Below, piece by piece: positions 46,262 through 56,442 of a stretch of 64,000 nucleotides of DNA. The notes beneath the pieces are model-generated. The model ran no database searches, was not told the DNA's origin, and saw nothing but the letters and a program-made list of their open reading frames with translations. Location of the stretch: NCBI GenBank assembly GCA_005862225.1, contig SZXV01000010.1:186001-250000 (forward strand), read 5' to 3'. Numbering within the stretch: position 1 is the stretch's first letter; the number at the start of each line of letters is the position of its first letter. Both the position numbers and the translations under genes were made by a program. The DNA comes from Chlorobium sp. (GTDB taxonomy: Bacteria > Bacteroidota > Chlorobiia > Chlorobiales > Chlorobiaceae).

Positions 46262-49200
46262 ATGCACACGAAAGATATTTCTTCTGAGAGTAATCTGATC
46301 AACGACCAGGTTTTTCAATTACTGGAATCCCTTCCCGATGCCACTTGTCTTATCGACAGGAGTGGTGTGATTCTCAATCTCAATACTCTGTTTGCCTCAC
46401 TATTGCCAAAAGAACCTCAGCAGTGTATCGGCGAAAATATCTATTCCCTGATTGAAACGGTCCTGAAATTACCTGAACTTGCGGTGTGCCACCGAGAAAA
46501 AACTGAAGAAGTTCTTCACAGCGGAAAACGCTCCGCTTATGAGACAAAGCTGAACAACTGGAAAGTCACCATAAATCCTTTACTGTCACCAGAACAAGAG
46601 ATTACCCGATTGTGCGTCTCCATTCAGGACAACTCTGAACAACAACGCCTCGAACATGAGTTACAGAACGAACGCTCGCTTAAAACGGCTCTTCTTCAGG
46701 CAATACCCGGTTTTGCCGTTATTATTGATTCAGAAGGACAGGTCATCGGGTGGAATCACTATACCCATGATATTATTTTTGGCAAACAGGAAAATGAGAT
46801 GCGGAACATTGATTTTTCCGAGTTTGTCTATCCTGACGACATGAACTTTTTCCGTAAAAAATTTCTTGCTATTCTGAATTCAGGTGTTGAAACGAGCTGT
46901 GAAGCAAGAGTTCGGCCTCATGGAAAAGATTACTCTCTCTGGCTCCTGATCAATGCGAAACGGGTTATTATTGATGCCAGGCCCTGCGTCATCGCAATCG
47001 GCACAAATATCACTGAACGCAAACGTATTGAGACCGAGCTCATCGAAAGCAAGAAACGATTCAGTTATGCTCTGGACGCTGCACATTCAGGCATTTGGGA
47101 ATGGAATGTAATAACTGATGAGTTGAGCTGGTCAGATCAGGTATGGACATTATGCGGTCTCGACGTTAAGAGCGCCCCGCTGAACCACCAACTGTGTGTC
47201 CAGATCGTTCATCCTGATGACCGGGAGGTGACATCCCGGATTATCCGTGACGCAGTCAGTAAAGAGACATCAGCATCACCAGAATATCGAGTCTGTTACC
47301 CGGACGGCTCCATTCACTGGCTTGTATCTCGCGGCATGCCCCTCCACGATACTGATGGAAAGTTAATGCGATATATCGGCACCATTATCGACATCACTGA
47401 ACGCAAAAAAATAGAACTTGCGCTTCTTGAGAGCAAAGCACAGCTTAATCAGGCTCTTGAAGCTGCTCGTGCCGGAATGTGGGAATGGAATCTGGAAACC
47501 AACGATAATATCTGGTCGAACGAGATATGGACCCTCTACGGACTGGAACCAAGTAACGAAAAGCCATCATTCCAACTTTGGGTAAATTCCATTCACCCTG
47601 ACGACAGGGAGATGGCCATCAAAACGGTAACCGAAGCCGCCAGAAACGGACTTGAGTTAAATGTCGAATATCGTGTCTGTCACCCTGATGGCTCAATTCA
47701 CTGGCTCATGTCGCGCGGCAAACCCTTTACCGATGATAAAGGCCAAAAGATTCGCTACATCGGTACAGCTATTGATATCACTGAGCGAAAAGAAACAGAA
47801 ATAGCGCTCAGAGAAAACAAAACAAGGTTTACGTTTGCATTAGAAGCCACGAACGCCGGTGTTTGGGAATGGGACGTTAAAGCCGATAAGGTTACCTGGT
47901 CAGATCAGATATGGGCATTATACGGTTTAGAATTAAATTGTATGCCACCATCCCACAAACTCTGTGCAAGCACTGTGCATCATGATGACTGGGATATGAC
48001 TTTCCAAAAAATTATGGCCGCAGTCAACCATGGAGGCGAGGTCAATGTTGAATATCGTGTCTGTCACCGGGACGACTCAATTCACTGGCTCACCTGTCGC
48101 GGTATGCCCGTTTACGATACTGATGGCGAGATATCCTGTTATATCGGCACTGTTATGGATATTACTGATCGTAAAAACGCGGAGCAAAAAATTTCTGAAA
48201 GCAAGGCAAAATTGGAAGCGGCTTTAGCCAGCATGAGTGATGCTGTGTTTATTTCTGATCCGTCGGGAAACTTTAATGAGTTCAATAACGCTTTTGCAAC
48301 ATTTCACAGATTCCACAGTAAAGAGGAGTGTGCAAAAAACCTGGATGAATACCTCAAAATTCTTGATGTATTCATGCCTGACGGGACATTGGCTCCAAAA
48401 GAACAATGGGCCGTTTCAAGAGCTCTTCGAGGCGAAAGTGCCACGAATACCGAGTACTCCCTGCGTCGTAAAGATACGGGCGAAACATGGGTTGGAAGTT
48501 TCAGCTTTGCTCCGATTCGCGACAAAACAAGCAAGACTGTCGGTTCGGTAGTTTCAGGACGAGATATAACCGAACAAAAACTGGCAGAAACAGCAATTAA
48601 AGAGAGTGAATTGAAATTCAGGAGCATCTTCGACTATGCACCGTTTGCAATTGCCATCGCAGAAATCCAGAACGACAGACTGCTGGATGTCAATACCTCA
48701 TGGCTGAAGCTCTTTGGATATACAAAAGCAGAGGTCTTGAATTGTGGAATCTCGGAGCTTAATCTTTATGAAGACAACAACGAACGGGAAAGGATAATCA
48801 GGACGCTCAATGAAAAAAGCAGAATAATCAACCAGCGTCTCAAGTTGCGGAAAAAAAACGGCGAGTTTATTGATGTCCTTTATTCCGGGAAATTTATTAC
48901 TCTCGACAACCAATCCCTTCTTCTTGTCATGATGACAGATATCACCATACAAGAGTTACAACAGGAAAATATTATTAAACTGGAATCGATAGTAGCAGAT
49001 CGCACTCAGCAACTGAAAGAGGAGGTTGAACGTCTGCATCGTTTTTTAAGCATGATTTCTCACGAATATCGTACTCCTCTGGCCATTCTTCGTGTCAACC
49101 TTGATCTCATTGAGTTAAAAAATAAAAACGGGATCTATGAGAATCACAAAGAGATAAATAAAATTCAGCGCGCCATTAACCGCCTGGTGGAGGTGATGGA

Positions 49201-49705
49201 TGTCTCTATACAGGAGAGTCGCATTCTGGAATCCCAGCAAACCGACATGTTGATGTGTTTCAACATTGAGCCCATTATTGCCTCACAAATCGATGCTTTC
49301 CAGGCTTTATGGCCAGAATATTCAATTCGTTATTTCGAACCTGTGGATAAATGTGAAATTTTTGGCGACTCCTCCCAACTTAAATTGGCCATCTTTAACC
49401 TTCTGGATAATGCAAGAAAATACTCGATCCCGAATTTTCCGATAGATGTCGACTGCCGATGTGAATCGGAAGAGGTGGTCATCACCATACGCAACAAGGG
49501 AAAGAGTATAACACCGGAAGAAGGTGAACGGTATTTTGAAAAATACCTGCGCGGTAAACATGCTACCAATACAGCCGGTGCGGGACTCGGGTTGTGGCTC
49601 GTAAGGAATATCATCAACAGGCATAATGGTCAAGTCACCCTGACAGGCATACCCTCTGGTGTAGAAGCAACTATTCGCCTGCCTCTGGTCAAGAAGGAGC
49701 GCTGA
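46262..49705 (+). CDS. Multi-PAS sensor histidine kinase
   Basis: A soluble kinase of 1147 residues, with no TM segment seen. About seven PAS units are present. Three of them (about residues 265-645) are near-duplicate PAS_3/PAC units, each with 'W(E/D)WN...W.D..W.LYGL...HPDDR...EYRVCHPDGSIHWL.sRG.P...G...RYIGT.iDITERK'. A HisKA domain with His934 (MISHEYRTPLAIL) and a HATPase domain (N box NLLDNARKYS, G box GAGLGLWLVRNI) follow. The partner regulator gene begins ~98 bases downstream. PAS domains commonly bind haem, flavin or other redox or light cues; the ligand here is not evident. Confidence 0.92.
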   Translation: MHTKDISSESNLINDQVFQLLESLPDATCLIDRSGVILNLNTLFASLLPKEPQQCIGENIYSLIETVLKLPELAVCHREKTEEVLHSGKRSAYETKLNNWKVTINPLLSPEQEITRLCVSIQDNSEQQRLEHELQNERSLKTALLQAIPGFAVIIDSEGQVIGWNHYTHDIIFGKQENEMRNIDFSEFVYPDDMNFFRKKFLAILNSGVETSCEARVRPHGKDYSLWLLINAKRVIIDARPCVIAIGTNITERKRIETELIESKKRFSYALDAAHSGIWEWNVITDELSWSDQVWTLCGLDVKSAPLNHQLCVQIVHPDDREVTSRIIRDAVSKETSASPEYRVCYPDGSIHWLVSRGMPLHDTDGKLMRYIGTIIDITERKKIELALLESKAQLNQALEAARAGMWEWNLETNDNIWSNEIWTLYGLEPSNEKPSFQLWVNSIHPDDREMAIKTVTEAARNGLELNVEYRVCHPDGSIHWLMSRGKPFTDDKGQKIRYIGTAIDITERKETEIALRENKTRFTFALEATNAGVWEWDVKADKVTWSDQIWALYGLELNCMPPSHKLCASTVHHDDWDMTFQKIMAAVNHGGEVNVEYRVCHRDDSIHWLTCRGMPVYDTDGEISCYIGTVMDITDRKNAEQKISESKAKLEAALASMSDAVFISDPSGNFNEFNNAFATFHRFHSKEECAKNLDEYLKILDVFMPDGTLAPKEQWAVSRALRGESATNTEYSLRRKDTGETWVGSFSFAPIRDKTSKTVGSVVSGRDITEQKLAETAIKESELKFRSIFDYAPFAIAIAEIQNDRLLDVNTSWLKLFGYTKAEVLNCGISELNLYEDNNERERIIRTLNEKSRIINQRLKLRKKNGEFIDVLYSGKFITLDNQSLLLVMMTDITIQELQQENIIKLESIVADRTQQLKEEVERLHRFLSMISHEYRTPLAILRVNLDLIELKNKNGIYENHKEINKIQRAINRLVEVMDVSIQESRILESQQTDMLMCFNIEPIIASQIDAFQALWPEYSIRYFEPVDKCEIFGDSSQLKLAIFNLLDNARKYSIPNFPIDVDCRCESEEVVITIRNKGKSITPEEGERYFEKYLRGKHATNTAGAGLGLWLVRNIINRHNGQVTLTGIPSGVEATIRLPLVKKER

Positions 49706-49803
49706 ATGGACAATTTGAGATCGTCTCCATCAAAAAGGTTGTCATGACGCCCGATTTATTGTATAATTTACATCAGGACGAGGCAAAAACACTGTTTATT
49801 ACT

Positions 49804-50550
49804 ATGGCCAGCAGCAAACAAATAATCATTGTTGAAGACGATAATGACTTTCTGGACAGTATGATGGAATATCTTTCCCTGTCAGGATTTGAAGTTACAG
49901 GAGTAAAATCAGCATTAGAGTTCTATTACAGCATCTCGTTACAGCAATATCAACTGGTGATTCTTGATATCGGCCTGCCAGATCAGAACGGCATTGTGTT
50001 AGCTGACTACGTTCGAAAAAATACCGACATGCGAATTATCATGCTCACTGCCCAATCATCTCTGGAAAGCAAAGTCGCTGCCTACCAGGCTGGCGCGGAT
50101 GTCTATTTGGTCAAACCGATTGACTTTGCCGAATTGTCGGCCTCTCTCTACAGTCTTTTAGGTCGACTTGATACACAATTACAAACACTCCAGGATCCGA
50201 AGACGGCAAAAAAAAGAAAGCCTGCCCCTCTCACCACAAAACCTGTCTTGGGACAATGGACTCTTTCTCGCAGTAACTGGACACTCTGTACGCCCATGGA
50301 GGAAGAGATAAAACTGACTTCAAAAGAATTCAATTTACTTGAAAGTCTGGCATCAAACCCCAATGAGGTCATTGGGCGTCAAGAACTTTTAAATATCCTT
50401 GAGTATGAAAATGATGAATTCGGCAACAGCTCGCTGGATGCGTTAATTCATCGTTTACGCCATAAAAAGGGAGAATTCAACGACAAGATTCCTATTAAAA
50501 CCGCACATGGTACCGGATATTGCTTTTCATCGCCCATTATCATCACATAA
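49804..50550 (+). CDS. Response regulator with winged-helix output
   Basis: About 248 residues from the ATG at 49804; a start at 49744 would add 20 residues. Receiver: acidic pair EDD (11-13), phospho-acceptor Asp55 (VILDIGLPDQNG), LTAQ and YLVKPIDFAELS. A basic linker leads to a divergent OmpR/PhoB winged helix (~150-245, LTSKEFNLLESLASN, TAHGTGYCF). It is the probable target of the multi-PAS kinase upstream. It converges on bchH, so pigment genes are nearby but not obviously its regulon. Confidence 0.9.
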   Translation: MASSKQIIIVEDDNDFLDSMMEYLSLSGFEVTGVKSALEFYYSISLQQYQLVILDIGLPDQNGIVLADYVRKNTDMRIIMLTAQSSLESKVAAYQAGADVYLVKPIDFAELSASLYSLLGRLDTQLQTLQDPKTAKKRKPAPLTTKPVLGQWTLSRSNWTLCTPMEEEIKLTSKEFNLLESLASNPNEVIGRQELLNILEYENDEFGNSSLDALIHRLRHKKGEFNDKIPIKTAHGTGYCFSSPIIIT

Positions 50551-50583
50551 ACAAACAGCGACAAAAACTCGCACAGAAAAAGC

Positions 50584-50614
50584 GGCGTGACTTGCAGACA
50601 CCGCAAGTCACGCC
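50584..50614 (-). terminator. Terminator after bchH
   Basis: A perfect 12-bp stem GGCGTGACTTGC (50584-50595) / GCAAGTCACGCC (50603-50614) with a 7-nt loop. On the minus strand it is followed by GCTTTTT. It lies 8 bases beyond the bchH stop. Confidence 0.85.
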
Positions 50615-50621
50615 ACACTGG

Positions 50622-53600
50622 CTATTCATCATCAGTCATACCTTCCAGACGATCTTCAAGGTCAGCATAGATTTCCTGCAATTCATCAATCATACTCTGA
50701 TCTGCTTTCCACATACCACGGCCGTGCGCTTCGAGCATACGACCAACAATGTTCTTGATTGCCTGCGGATTGACGGTCGCCAGCCTCTCCCTCATTGCAG
50801 GATCAAGCGCATAGGTTTCGGCAGTTTTTTTGTAGACCCAGTCATCAACGCTCTTGGTAACAGCATCCCAGCCAAGCATATAGGTTACGCGGTTGCTGAT
50901 TTCGCCCGCGCCACTGTGACCATGCTTGAGCATGCCCTCAAACCATTTTGGATTGAGCAGCTTGGAACGATACTCAATACGTAACGATTTTTCAGCATCG
51001 TCAACCTTGATGTCGGAGGTAAAGGACTCAACATAGTTCAGCTTGATATCACCACCCTTCGTGTTCCTGCGGCGCGCTGCGAGCTGCAGCGACCCTGACG
51101 ACGAGAAATAGTGGTCGATATCCGAAATACCAAACTCTGTAGAATCGACCTGATGAACAACCCGGTCGACCGAACCAAGCATTTTCTGAAGAATCGCGGA
51201 CTCATTCTCCCCTTTCCGACCGCCACCGTAGGCACTGCTGTTTCTCCTGATAAAGAGATCATCAAGATCGTTTTCCGACTCCCATGCTGAATCCTCAATC
51301 ATATCATCAACATAGGTACCATAAGCGCCCGGCGCCTGTGTAAACTGGCGGGCAGTCGCACTCTCAAACTCCATGCCGGAGGCAAGAGCTTCGTCAACAT
51401 GTTTTTTGATATAGTTCATCTCTGCAGGCTCATCAGCCCCTGCCGCCTCCTTGACAAGCCGGTCAAGCTGATCCATCAGAAGACCAAAAGCATCCCGGAA
51501 AATCGGACTGAGCTGCATCAGCACATCAATGCGAGGACGCCCCAGCTTTTCAAGCGGCACCAGACTGTAATGGCTGATTTTTCCAAAAGCATCATAGGAT
51601 GGCTCGCCACCGAGCAGCCTGATGACAACTGCGACCGCCTCTCCCTTGGTTTTAATAGTGTCGAGGCCCCAGAGCACCTGGGCAATCGTTTCAGGATACT
51701 GGCCTTCATTTTCATCAAGATGCTTTTTAACAATGCGGTCCGCAATCAGCGAACCGCGCTTGAATGCCAGTACCGACGGAATTCTCCACGGATCAATAGA
51801 GTGGATATTGCGACCCGACGGAAGAACATTGATGCCGTCACGCACCAGATCACCACCAGGCCCTGACGAGATATAACGCCCGTCAAGCACCTTCAGAAGA
51901 GCATCCATCTCACCAGTATTGTCACGAAGCGCTGTGAGAAGCTGGAAGCCCTCCCTGATCAGTTGATCAACAAAGGGGATATATTCAGACGGAAGCCGGG
52001 CGCCTTCGGTTATCGATGAAAATGCGGTCACAGCATTTATACTTTCAAAGAGCACCTGCTGGATAAACTCTCGACACGCCGTATCAACCCATTCACGAAG
52101 TTGAATAGCATCCTCCTCGCCTTTTCTTGAACGACTGGCCAGCTCCTCATAGCTCCTGAAATGACCATTTTTCCCCGACTGAGTCAGAAGCAGGGATGGA
52201 AGCGTTTTGGTATCCTCTGCCCTGTTTTTAAGCGTCTCAGTAATCGTGACAATCTGCGATGCCAAAGGACTTGCATCACCAAACACATGAAGGGAATTGG
52301 AAATAAGACGGTTTTCAAGCTCACTGACATACATGTAAAGCCTGCTGACATATTCGCCAAATCCTTCATTTTCCCGACGGGGGCAATCATCAGTCAAATT
52401 GAGCAACTCAGCCTTCTGCATAATAGCCTCTTCAAAGCCCGACCCATCGCCCTGAGCTTCACCAGAAGATGATGATGAAAAATTTCTCTCCCGGAAATCG
52501 ACCAGCAACTCTTTCAATGCCGGCAGCTCCTTGTAGAGACCGGCACGCGACAGTGGAGGCACAACATGAGAAACCATGGTAGCAAGACCACGACGCTTTG
52601 CGATCGAAGACTCACTGGGGTTATTCACCGGATAAATATAGATATGAGGCACCTCGCCAAGAAGAGCGTCCGGCCAGCAGTCACCAGTGAGACCTGTCTG
52701 AAGTCCGGGCATCCACTCAACAGAGCCATGCATACCCACATGCACCATGGCGTGCGCCTGAAACTCGCGACTTATCCAGCGATAAAATGCGATATACTGG
52801 TGGTGCGGCGTATTTGACTTGTCGAACAACAACCGCATCGGATCACCCTGCACACCAATTCTCGGCTGTACACCAATAAAAATATTGCCAAACCGTATTC
52901 CACCGATAAAAAGCTCATGATCACCGATTGGTACAATTTCACCCGGAAACTGTCCCCACCGATCCTCAATACGTTCACGCTCTCTTGTCGCTGTCAGCCC
53001 CCTGAACTCATCATAACTGATCTTCAACGCGTCAGGTTTATTCTGCATGAGCTGATGATCTGTTGCATGGTCGAGGACCTTAAAGAGAGCTTCGGGAGAT
53101 TCAGGCAATTGACCGACATTATATCCCTCTTTTTTCAGCCGCTGAAGGGCTGCAAAAAGAGTACCTGGAACATCAAGCAACGCAGCACTCGCCTTTTTGC
53201 CAAGTCCCGGAGGATAATCATAGACAATAAAGGCAACTTTCTTGTCGCGGTTAGCCGTTGCACGCAGACGGAGCCACTGCTTCACCAGAAGAGCCAGACG
53301 GTCAAGACGCTCCTGCACCGTCTCTATTTTGCCATCCTGCAGTGCGCCAAGAATAACCGGACAGATAGCGCCATCCATTTCCGGAATGGCGTAGGTGAAG
53401 GTAATCTGCATTGGAGAGACGCCAAGCTCATTCCATGACTCGAATCCCTGGGTCAAGAGAGGCTGGGCAACAATATACGGCACATCCAGCTTGGTCATGA
53501 TTTCATGACGAGCTTCAGCCGCTGTTCCGGGCTTTGTCGATCCTGCTGGCCCCCCCACAAGACCAAAACCCATCATATTGACCAGAAGATCAATACTCTC

Positions 53601-54458
53601 CTTTGCCAGCCAGTCACGAACAAGAACATGACCTTCCACGCCCATCACAAAAGAGGGGAAAATATGAATCCCCTGCTTTTCAAGCACACGAATGGTGTTG
53701 TCGATATAGGTCTTCTCCTGCAATAGATGTTTGCGGAAAAACAAAAGCCCGATTTTCTGGCCTTTATCCATGTTGATTCCGCGTTTTTTCATCCAGTTTT
53801 TATAGCTCTTGACATCGGTAAAATATGCCGGAGCGTCAGGATGATACAGCCCCATGTTCGGGACATCAACAATTGCCCCCACATTGACTGGTTCATTAAA
53901 ATATTCACGAAGAATCAACCGGAACATGTTGGCAATATTCTCCGCTGTCGGCTGCATCCAGTATGAGTATACCATCAGCCAGTTCTTGAAATCCTTTGCC
54001 TTTTTCGGCACAAGCGGCAGAATGGTGCGCATGATTTTCATGAGCTTCATATAGCCGTAAAGGGCATCCTCATCACGCCCTTTTACCAGCATTTTTGCCA
54101 CCTTTTTAACCATATCCGGCATACCTGCCTTGCCGTCGCCGACTGAATAGTTGCCCACTTTGGTCAGCGCCATGGCCTCGGGCATAGACTCAAAAATAAA
54201 GATGGTCTTTTCGTTAGTACCCTGTTCAACCTGCTGTTTAAACCAGTCAATCTGCTCCTTGAAGTTGATCATGCTCATAAAGAGACAATCCGCCTCCTGA
54301 ATGGCCCTGGCAGCGTCCGGATTCTTTTTTTCAAGATCAACATCACTCAACTGCGTCAGTTGAGCTTCAGCGGAAAGAAGCCCCTTGATTTTTTTCCAGA
54401 GACCTGCATTATATTGCTCAAGACCAACTACAGCAACAATTTTACGAAGTTCAGACAT
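50622..54458 (-). CDS. bchH: Magnesium chelatase large subunit BchH
   Basis: Porphyrin-binding catalytic subunit, 1278 residues. It inserts Mg2+ into protoporphyrin IX, the committed step to bacteriochlorophyll, working with BchI/BchD. The CobN/ChlH family is clear along its length (e.g. YKNWMKKRGI, VNMMGFGLVGGPAG, HVGMHGSVEWMPG, AYGTYVDDMIEDSAW). Green sulfur bacteria have paralogues BchS and BchT; placement directly after bchI-bchD supports BchH proper. An intrinsic hairpin separates it from bchD. Confidence 0.93.
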   Translation of the reverse strand: MSELRKIVAVVGLEQYNAGLWKKIKGLLSAEAQLTQLSDVDLEKKNPDAARAIQEADCLFMSMINFKEQIDWFKQQVEQGTNEKTIFIFESMPEAMALTKVGNYSVGDGKAGMPDMVKKVAKMLVKGRDEDALYGYMKLMKIMRTILPLVPKKAKDFKNWLMVYSYWMQPTAENIANMFRLILREYFNEPVNVGAIVDVPNMGLYHPDAPAYFTDVKSYKNWMKKRGINMDKGQKIGLLFFRKHLLQEKTYIDNTIRVLEKQGIHIFPSFVMGVEGHVLVRDWLAKESIDLLVNMMGFGLVGGPAGSTKPGTAAEARHEIMTKLDVPYIVAQPLLTQGFESWNELGVSPMQITFTYAIPEMDGAICPVILGALQDGKIETVQERLDRLALLVKQWLRLRATANRDKKVAFIVYDYPPGLGKKASAALLDVPGTLFAALQRLKKEGYNVGQLPESPEALFKVLDHATDHQLMQNKPDALKISYDEFRGLTATRERERIEDRWGQFPGEIVPIGDHELFIGGIRFGNIFIGVQPRIGVQGDPMRLLFDKSNTPHHQYIAFYRWISREFQAHAMVHVGMHGSVEWMPGLQTGLTGDCWPDALLGEVPHIYIYPVNNPSESSIAKRRGLATMVSHVVPPLSRAGLYKELPALKELLVDFRERNFSSSSSGEAQGDGSGFEEAIMQKAELLNLTDDCPRRENEGFGEYVSRLYMYVSELENRLISNSLHVFGDASPLASQIVTITETLKNRAEDTKTLPSLLLTQSGKNGHFRSYEELASRSRKGEEDAIQLREWVDTACREFIQQVLFESINAVTAFSSITEGARLPSEYIPFVDQLIREGFQLLTALRDNTGEMDALLKVLDGRYISSGPGGDLVRDGINVLPSGRNIHSIDPWRIPSVLAFKRGSLIADRIVKKHLDENEGQYPETIAQVLWGLDTIKTKGEAVAVVIRLLGGEPSYDAFGKISHYSLVPLEKLGRPRIDVLMQLSPIFRDAFGLLMDQLDRLVKEAAGADEPAEMNYIKKHVDEALASGMEFESATARQFTQAPGAYGTYVDDMIEDSAWESENDLDDLFIRRNSSAYGGGRKGENESAILQKMLGSVDRVVHQVDSTEFGISDIDHYFSSSGSLQLAARRRNTKGGDIKLNYVESFTSDIKVDDAEKSLRIEYRSKLLNPKWFEGMLKHGHSGAGEISNRVTYMLGWDAVTKSVDDWVYKKTAETYALDPAMRERLATVNPQAIKNIVGRMLEAHGRGMWKADQSMIDELQEIYADLEDRLEGMTDDE

Positions 54459-54545
54459 GGGATAAAAATTAGAGTGTCACGTTCTTAAGGAGATTAATGA
54501 ACCTATATAGCTCTAATGTATAAAAGAAGGGGAATAATTCCGAAA

Positions 54546-54579
54546 AAGACCTTTCCAATAGATTTATCGGAAAGGTCTT
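54546..54579 (-). terminator. Terminator/attenuator between bchD and bchH
   Basis: AAGACCTTTCC (54546-54556) pairs perfectly with GGAAAGGTCTT (54569-54579) around a 12-nt loop. On the minus strand it is followed by TTTTT. It begins 7 bases past the bchD stop and 88 bases before the bchH start, so it could reduce read-through into bchH. Confidence 0.8.
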
Positions 54580-54585
54580 CGGCAA

Positions 54586-56442
54586 TCAAAAGCTCATTGC
54601 AGCCTCAACAATCTGCTCGGCCTTGGCGTTCGGCAGGTAAAAATAACGTCCTCCAAGCTTCTGGGCAAGCTTGGGTGCTTCACCCCTCGAAAGATAGTTC
54701 ATCTGGGTATCAATGACGATAGCGGCAACACCATCAGCCTGGATAGAGAGTGAAAGTGCCTCCACCTCCTTTTCAAGCTCCTCCTTGGTTGCTTTTTCCG
54801 CAGTTGGATCAAACGTTGCCTGCAAGCCTATATTACCACGACCATCAGTGATCAACACAAACATCACCTGCGTAATTCCTTTGGTGCGAGCCTGCTTCGC
54901 AGTCTCCCAGCCAAGATAGAGCGCAGAAGCAAGAGGCGTGCCACCTCCCGTAGGGAGCACATCAAGCTCACGCTTTGCACGATCAACGCTCTGTGAAGGA
55001 GGAAGAAGAACCTGGGCCTGCTTTCCACGGAATGAAATCAGGGCAACCTGATCTCGGTGCACATAAGCATTCTGCAACAAACTTGCAACGGCACCCTTGG
55101 CCTGACGCATACGGTTAAGCGCCATTGAGCCTGATGCGTCCACCATAAAAATAAAGAGGGTGCCAGATTTATCGCGGAAACGCTTGATCTTGACATCATC
55201 CTTGGTAATAAGAAGTGCGGTTTTTGGTCTGCCAGCCATTTTGCTGTCACGACGACGAGTCTCCTGCCACGGAGCCGCTGAAATCAAGGTCGGAATCAAA
55301 GCCACTTTGCCACTGCGCATCTCACCCGGCTGGGCCCTTACAAAGCGACCACGCTTGAAATTGAGCGCTTCGCCACGGCTTCCTGTCGTTGTCTTTTTCT
55401 TCGAGGCAAGTGAAATATTGAGAATATTATCAGGAAGCTCCATCTGAACAGCATCCATCATCAACTCCTCAATCATGTCGGGAGTCTCCTTCTGCTCCTC
55501 CTCTGCTTCTGCATCAGGAGTGTCCGATGGGGCCTCTTCATCCTCAGATTCCGGCTCCTCCTCTTGCGGCTGCTCCTCCTGGGGAGGCGCTTCATTCGAC
55601 TCGGCTTCCCTCTCAGGCATACGGGTAGCACGGGGAATAAGCACCAGCTTGATGGCCTGCTTCATATCCTCTTCCTCGACATCACTGCGCTGAGCAAGCG
55701 CCGCCGAAGCTATAGCCGCTCGAACCGTAAAGATATCAACACGATTTCCCTCAACTCCGAGACTGATTGCCGTCTGAATCAACGCCCGAATCTGCTCGTC
55801 AGTAATCGAAACATGCGGCAATTGCTCCCTGGCTGCCTGGATAAAACCGGCAAGCATATTCAGCTCATCACGGGTATCCTCTTCATCTCTCGTTCCGAGA
55901 ACAATGTTGACAATTTTTTTGCGTGCCCGGTAATCGTTCTGGGCAGTAAAAGGCACAATAATGCCTATCCTGTCGAGCAGCCCCATGCGAACCTCTCCAT
56001 CTGAGGGATCATAGGTGCCAACAAGCATGAACTTTGCAGGATGCACCTCGCTGAGGCCTTCGCGCTCAACAAGAACCTCGCCGCGCGAAATAGCATCCAT
56101 AATATGCGAGACCGCTGAACTGTCGAGCAGACTGATGGAGTCGACATAAAGCACACCACCATGCGCCTTTGAAAGCACGCCATGTTGCACCACACGAACT
56201 CCTGTAGCAAGCGTTGCTTCAAGATCAACGCCGCCGATCAAACGATCTTCGGTCACGTTCAGGGGTAGCTCCACAAAAGGAGTGTCTTGTGGAAGAATAT
56301 CAGCAAACGCCCTGGCAAGGGTTGATTTCCCCGACCCTACAGCCGAAGGGATAACAACGCCACCAAGTTCAGAATCAACGGCCAGCAGCATCAGCGCCTG
56401 CTTGGCCAGATCCATCCCTACAATATCGGTAAAAGCTATCAT
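54586..56442 (-). CDS. bchD: Magnesium chelatase subunit BchD
   Basis: A protein of 618 residues. The N-terminal AAA+ domain (~1-250) has a Walker A variant GSGKSTLA. A central acidic, Pro-rich linker (~285-330, with runs of EE and PPQEE) leads to a C-terminal vWA domain (~425-610) with MIDAS motif DASGSMALNRM and ITDGRGN. BchD bridges BchI to BchH. Its ATG overlaps the bchI stop by one base (TAATG), giving translational coupling. Confidence 0.96.
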   Translation of the reverse strand: MIAFTDIVGMDLAKQALMLLAVDSELGGVVIPSAVGSGKSTLARAFADILPQDTPFVELPLNVTEDRLIGGVDLEATLATGVRVVQHGVLSKAHGGVLYVDSISLLDSSAVSHIMDAISRGEVLVEREGLSEVHPAKFMLVGTYDPSDGEVRMGLLDRIGIIVPFTAQNDYRARKKIVNIVLGTRDEEDTRDELNMLAGFIQAAREQLPHVSITDEQIRALIQTAISLGVEGNRVDIFTVRAAIASAALAQRSDVEEEDMKQAIKLVLIPRATRMPEREAESNEAPPQEEQPQEEEPESEDEEAPSDTPDAEAEEEQKETPDMIEELMMDAVQMELPDNILNISLASKKKTTTGSRGEALNFKRGRFVRAQPGEMRSGKVALIPTLISAAPWQETRRRDSKMAGRPKTALLITKDDVKIKRFRDKSGTLFIFMVDASGSMALNRMRQAKGAVASLLQNAYVHRDQVALISFRGKQAQVLLPPSQSVDRAKRELDVLPTGGGTPLASALYLGWETAKQARTKGITQVMFVLITDGRGNIGLQATFDPTAEKATKEELEKEVEALSLSIQADGVAAIVIDTQMNYLSRGEAPKLAQKLGGRYFYLPNAKAEQIVEAAMSF

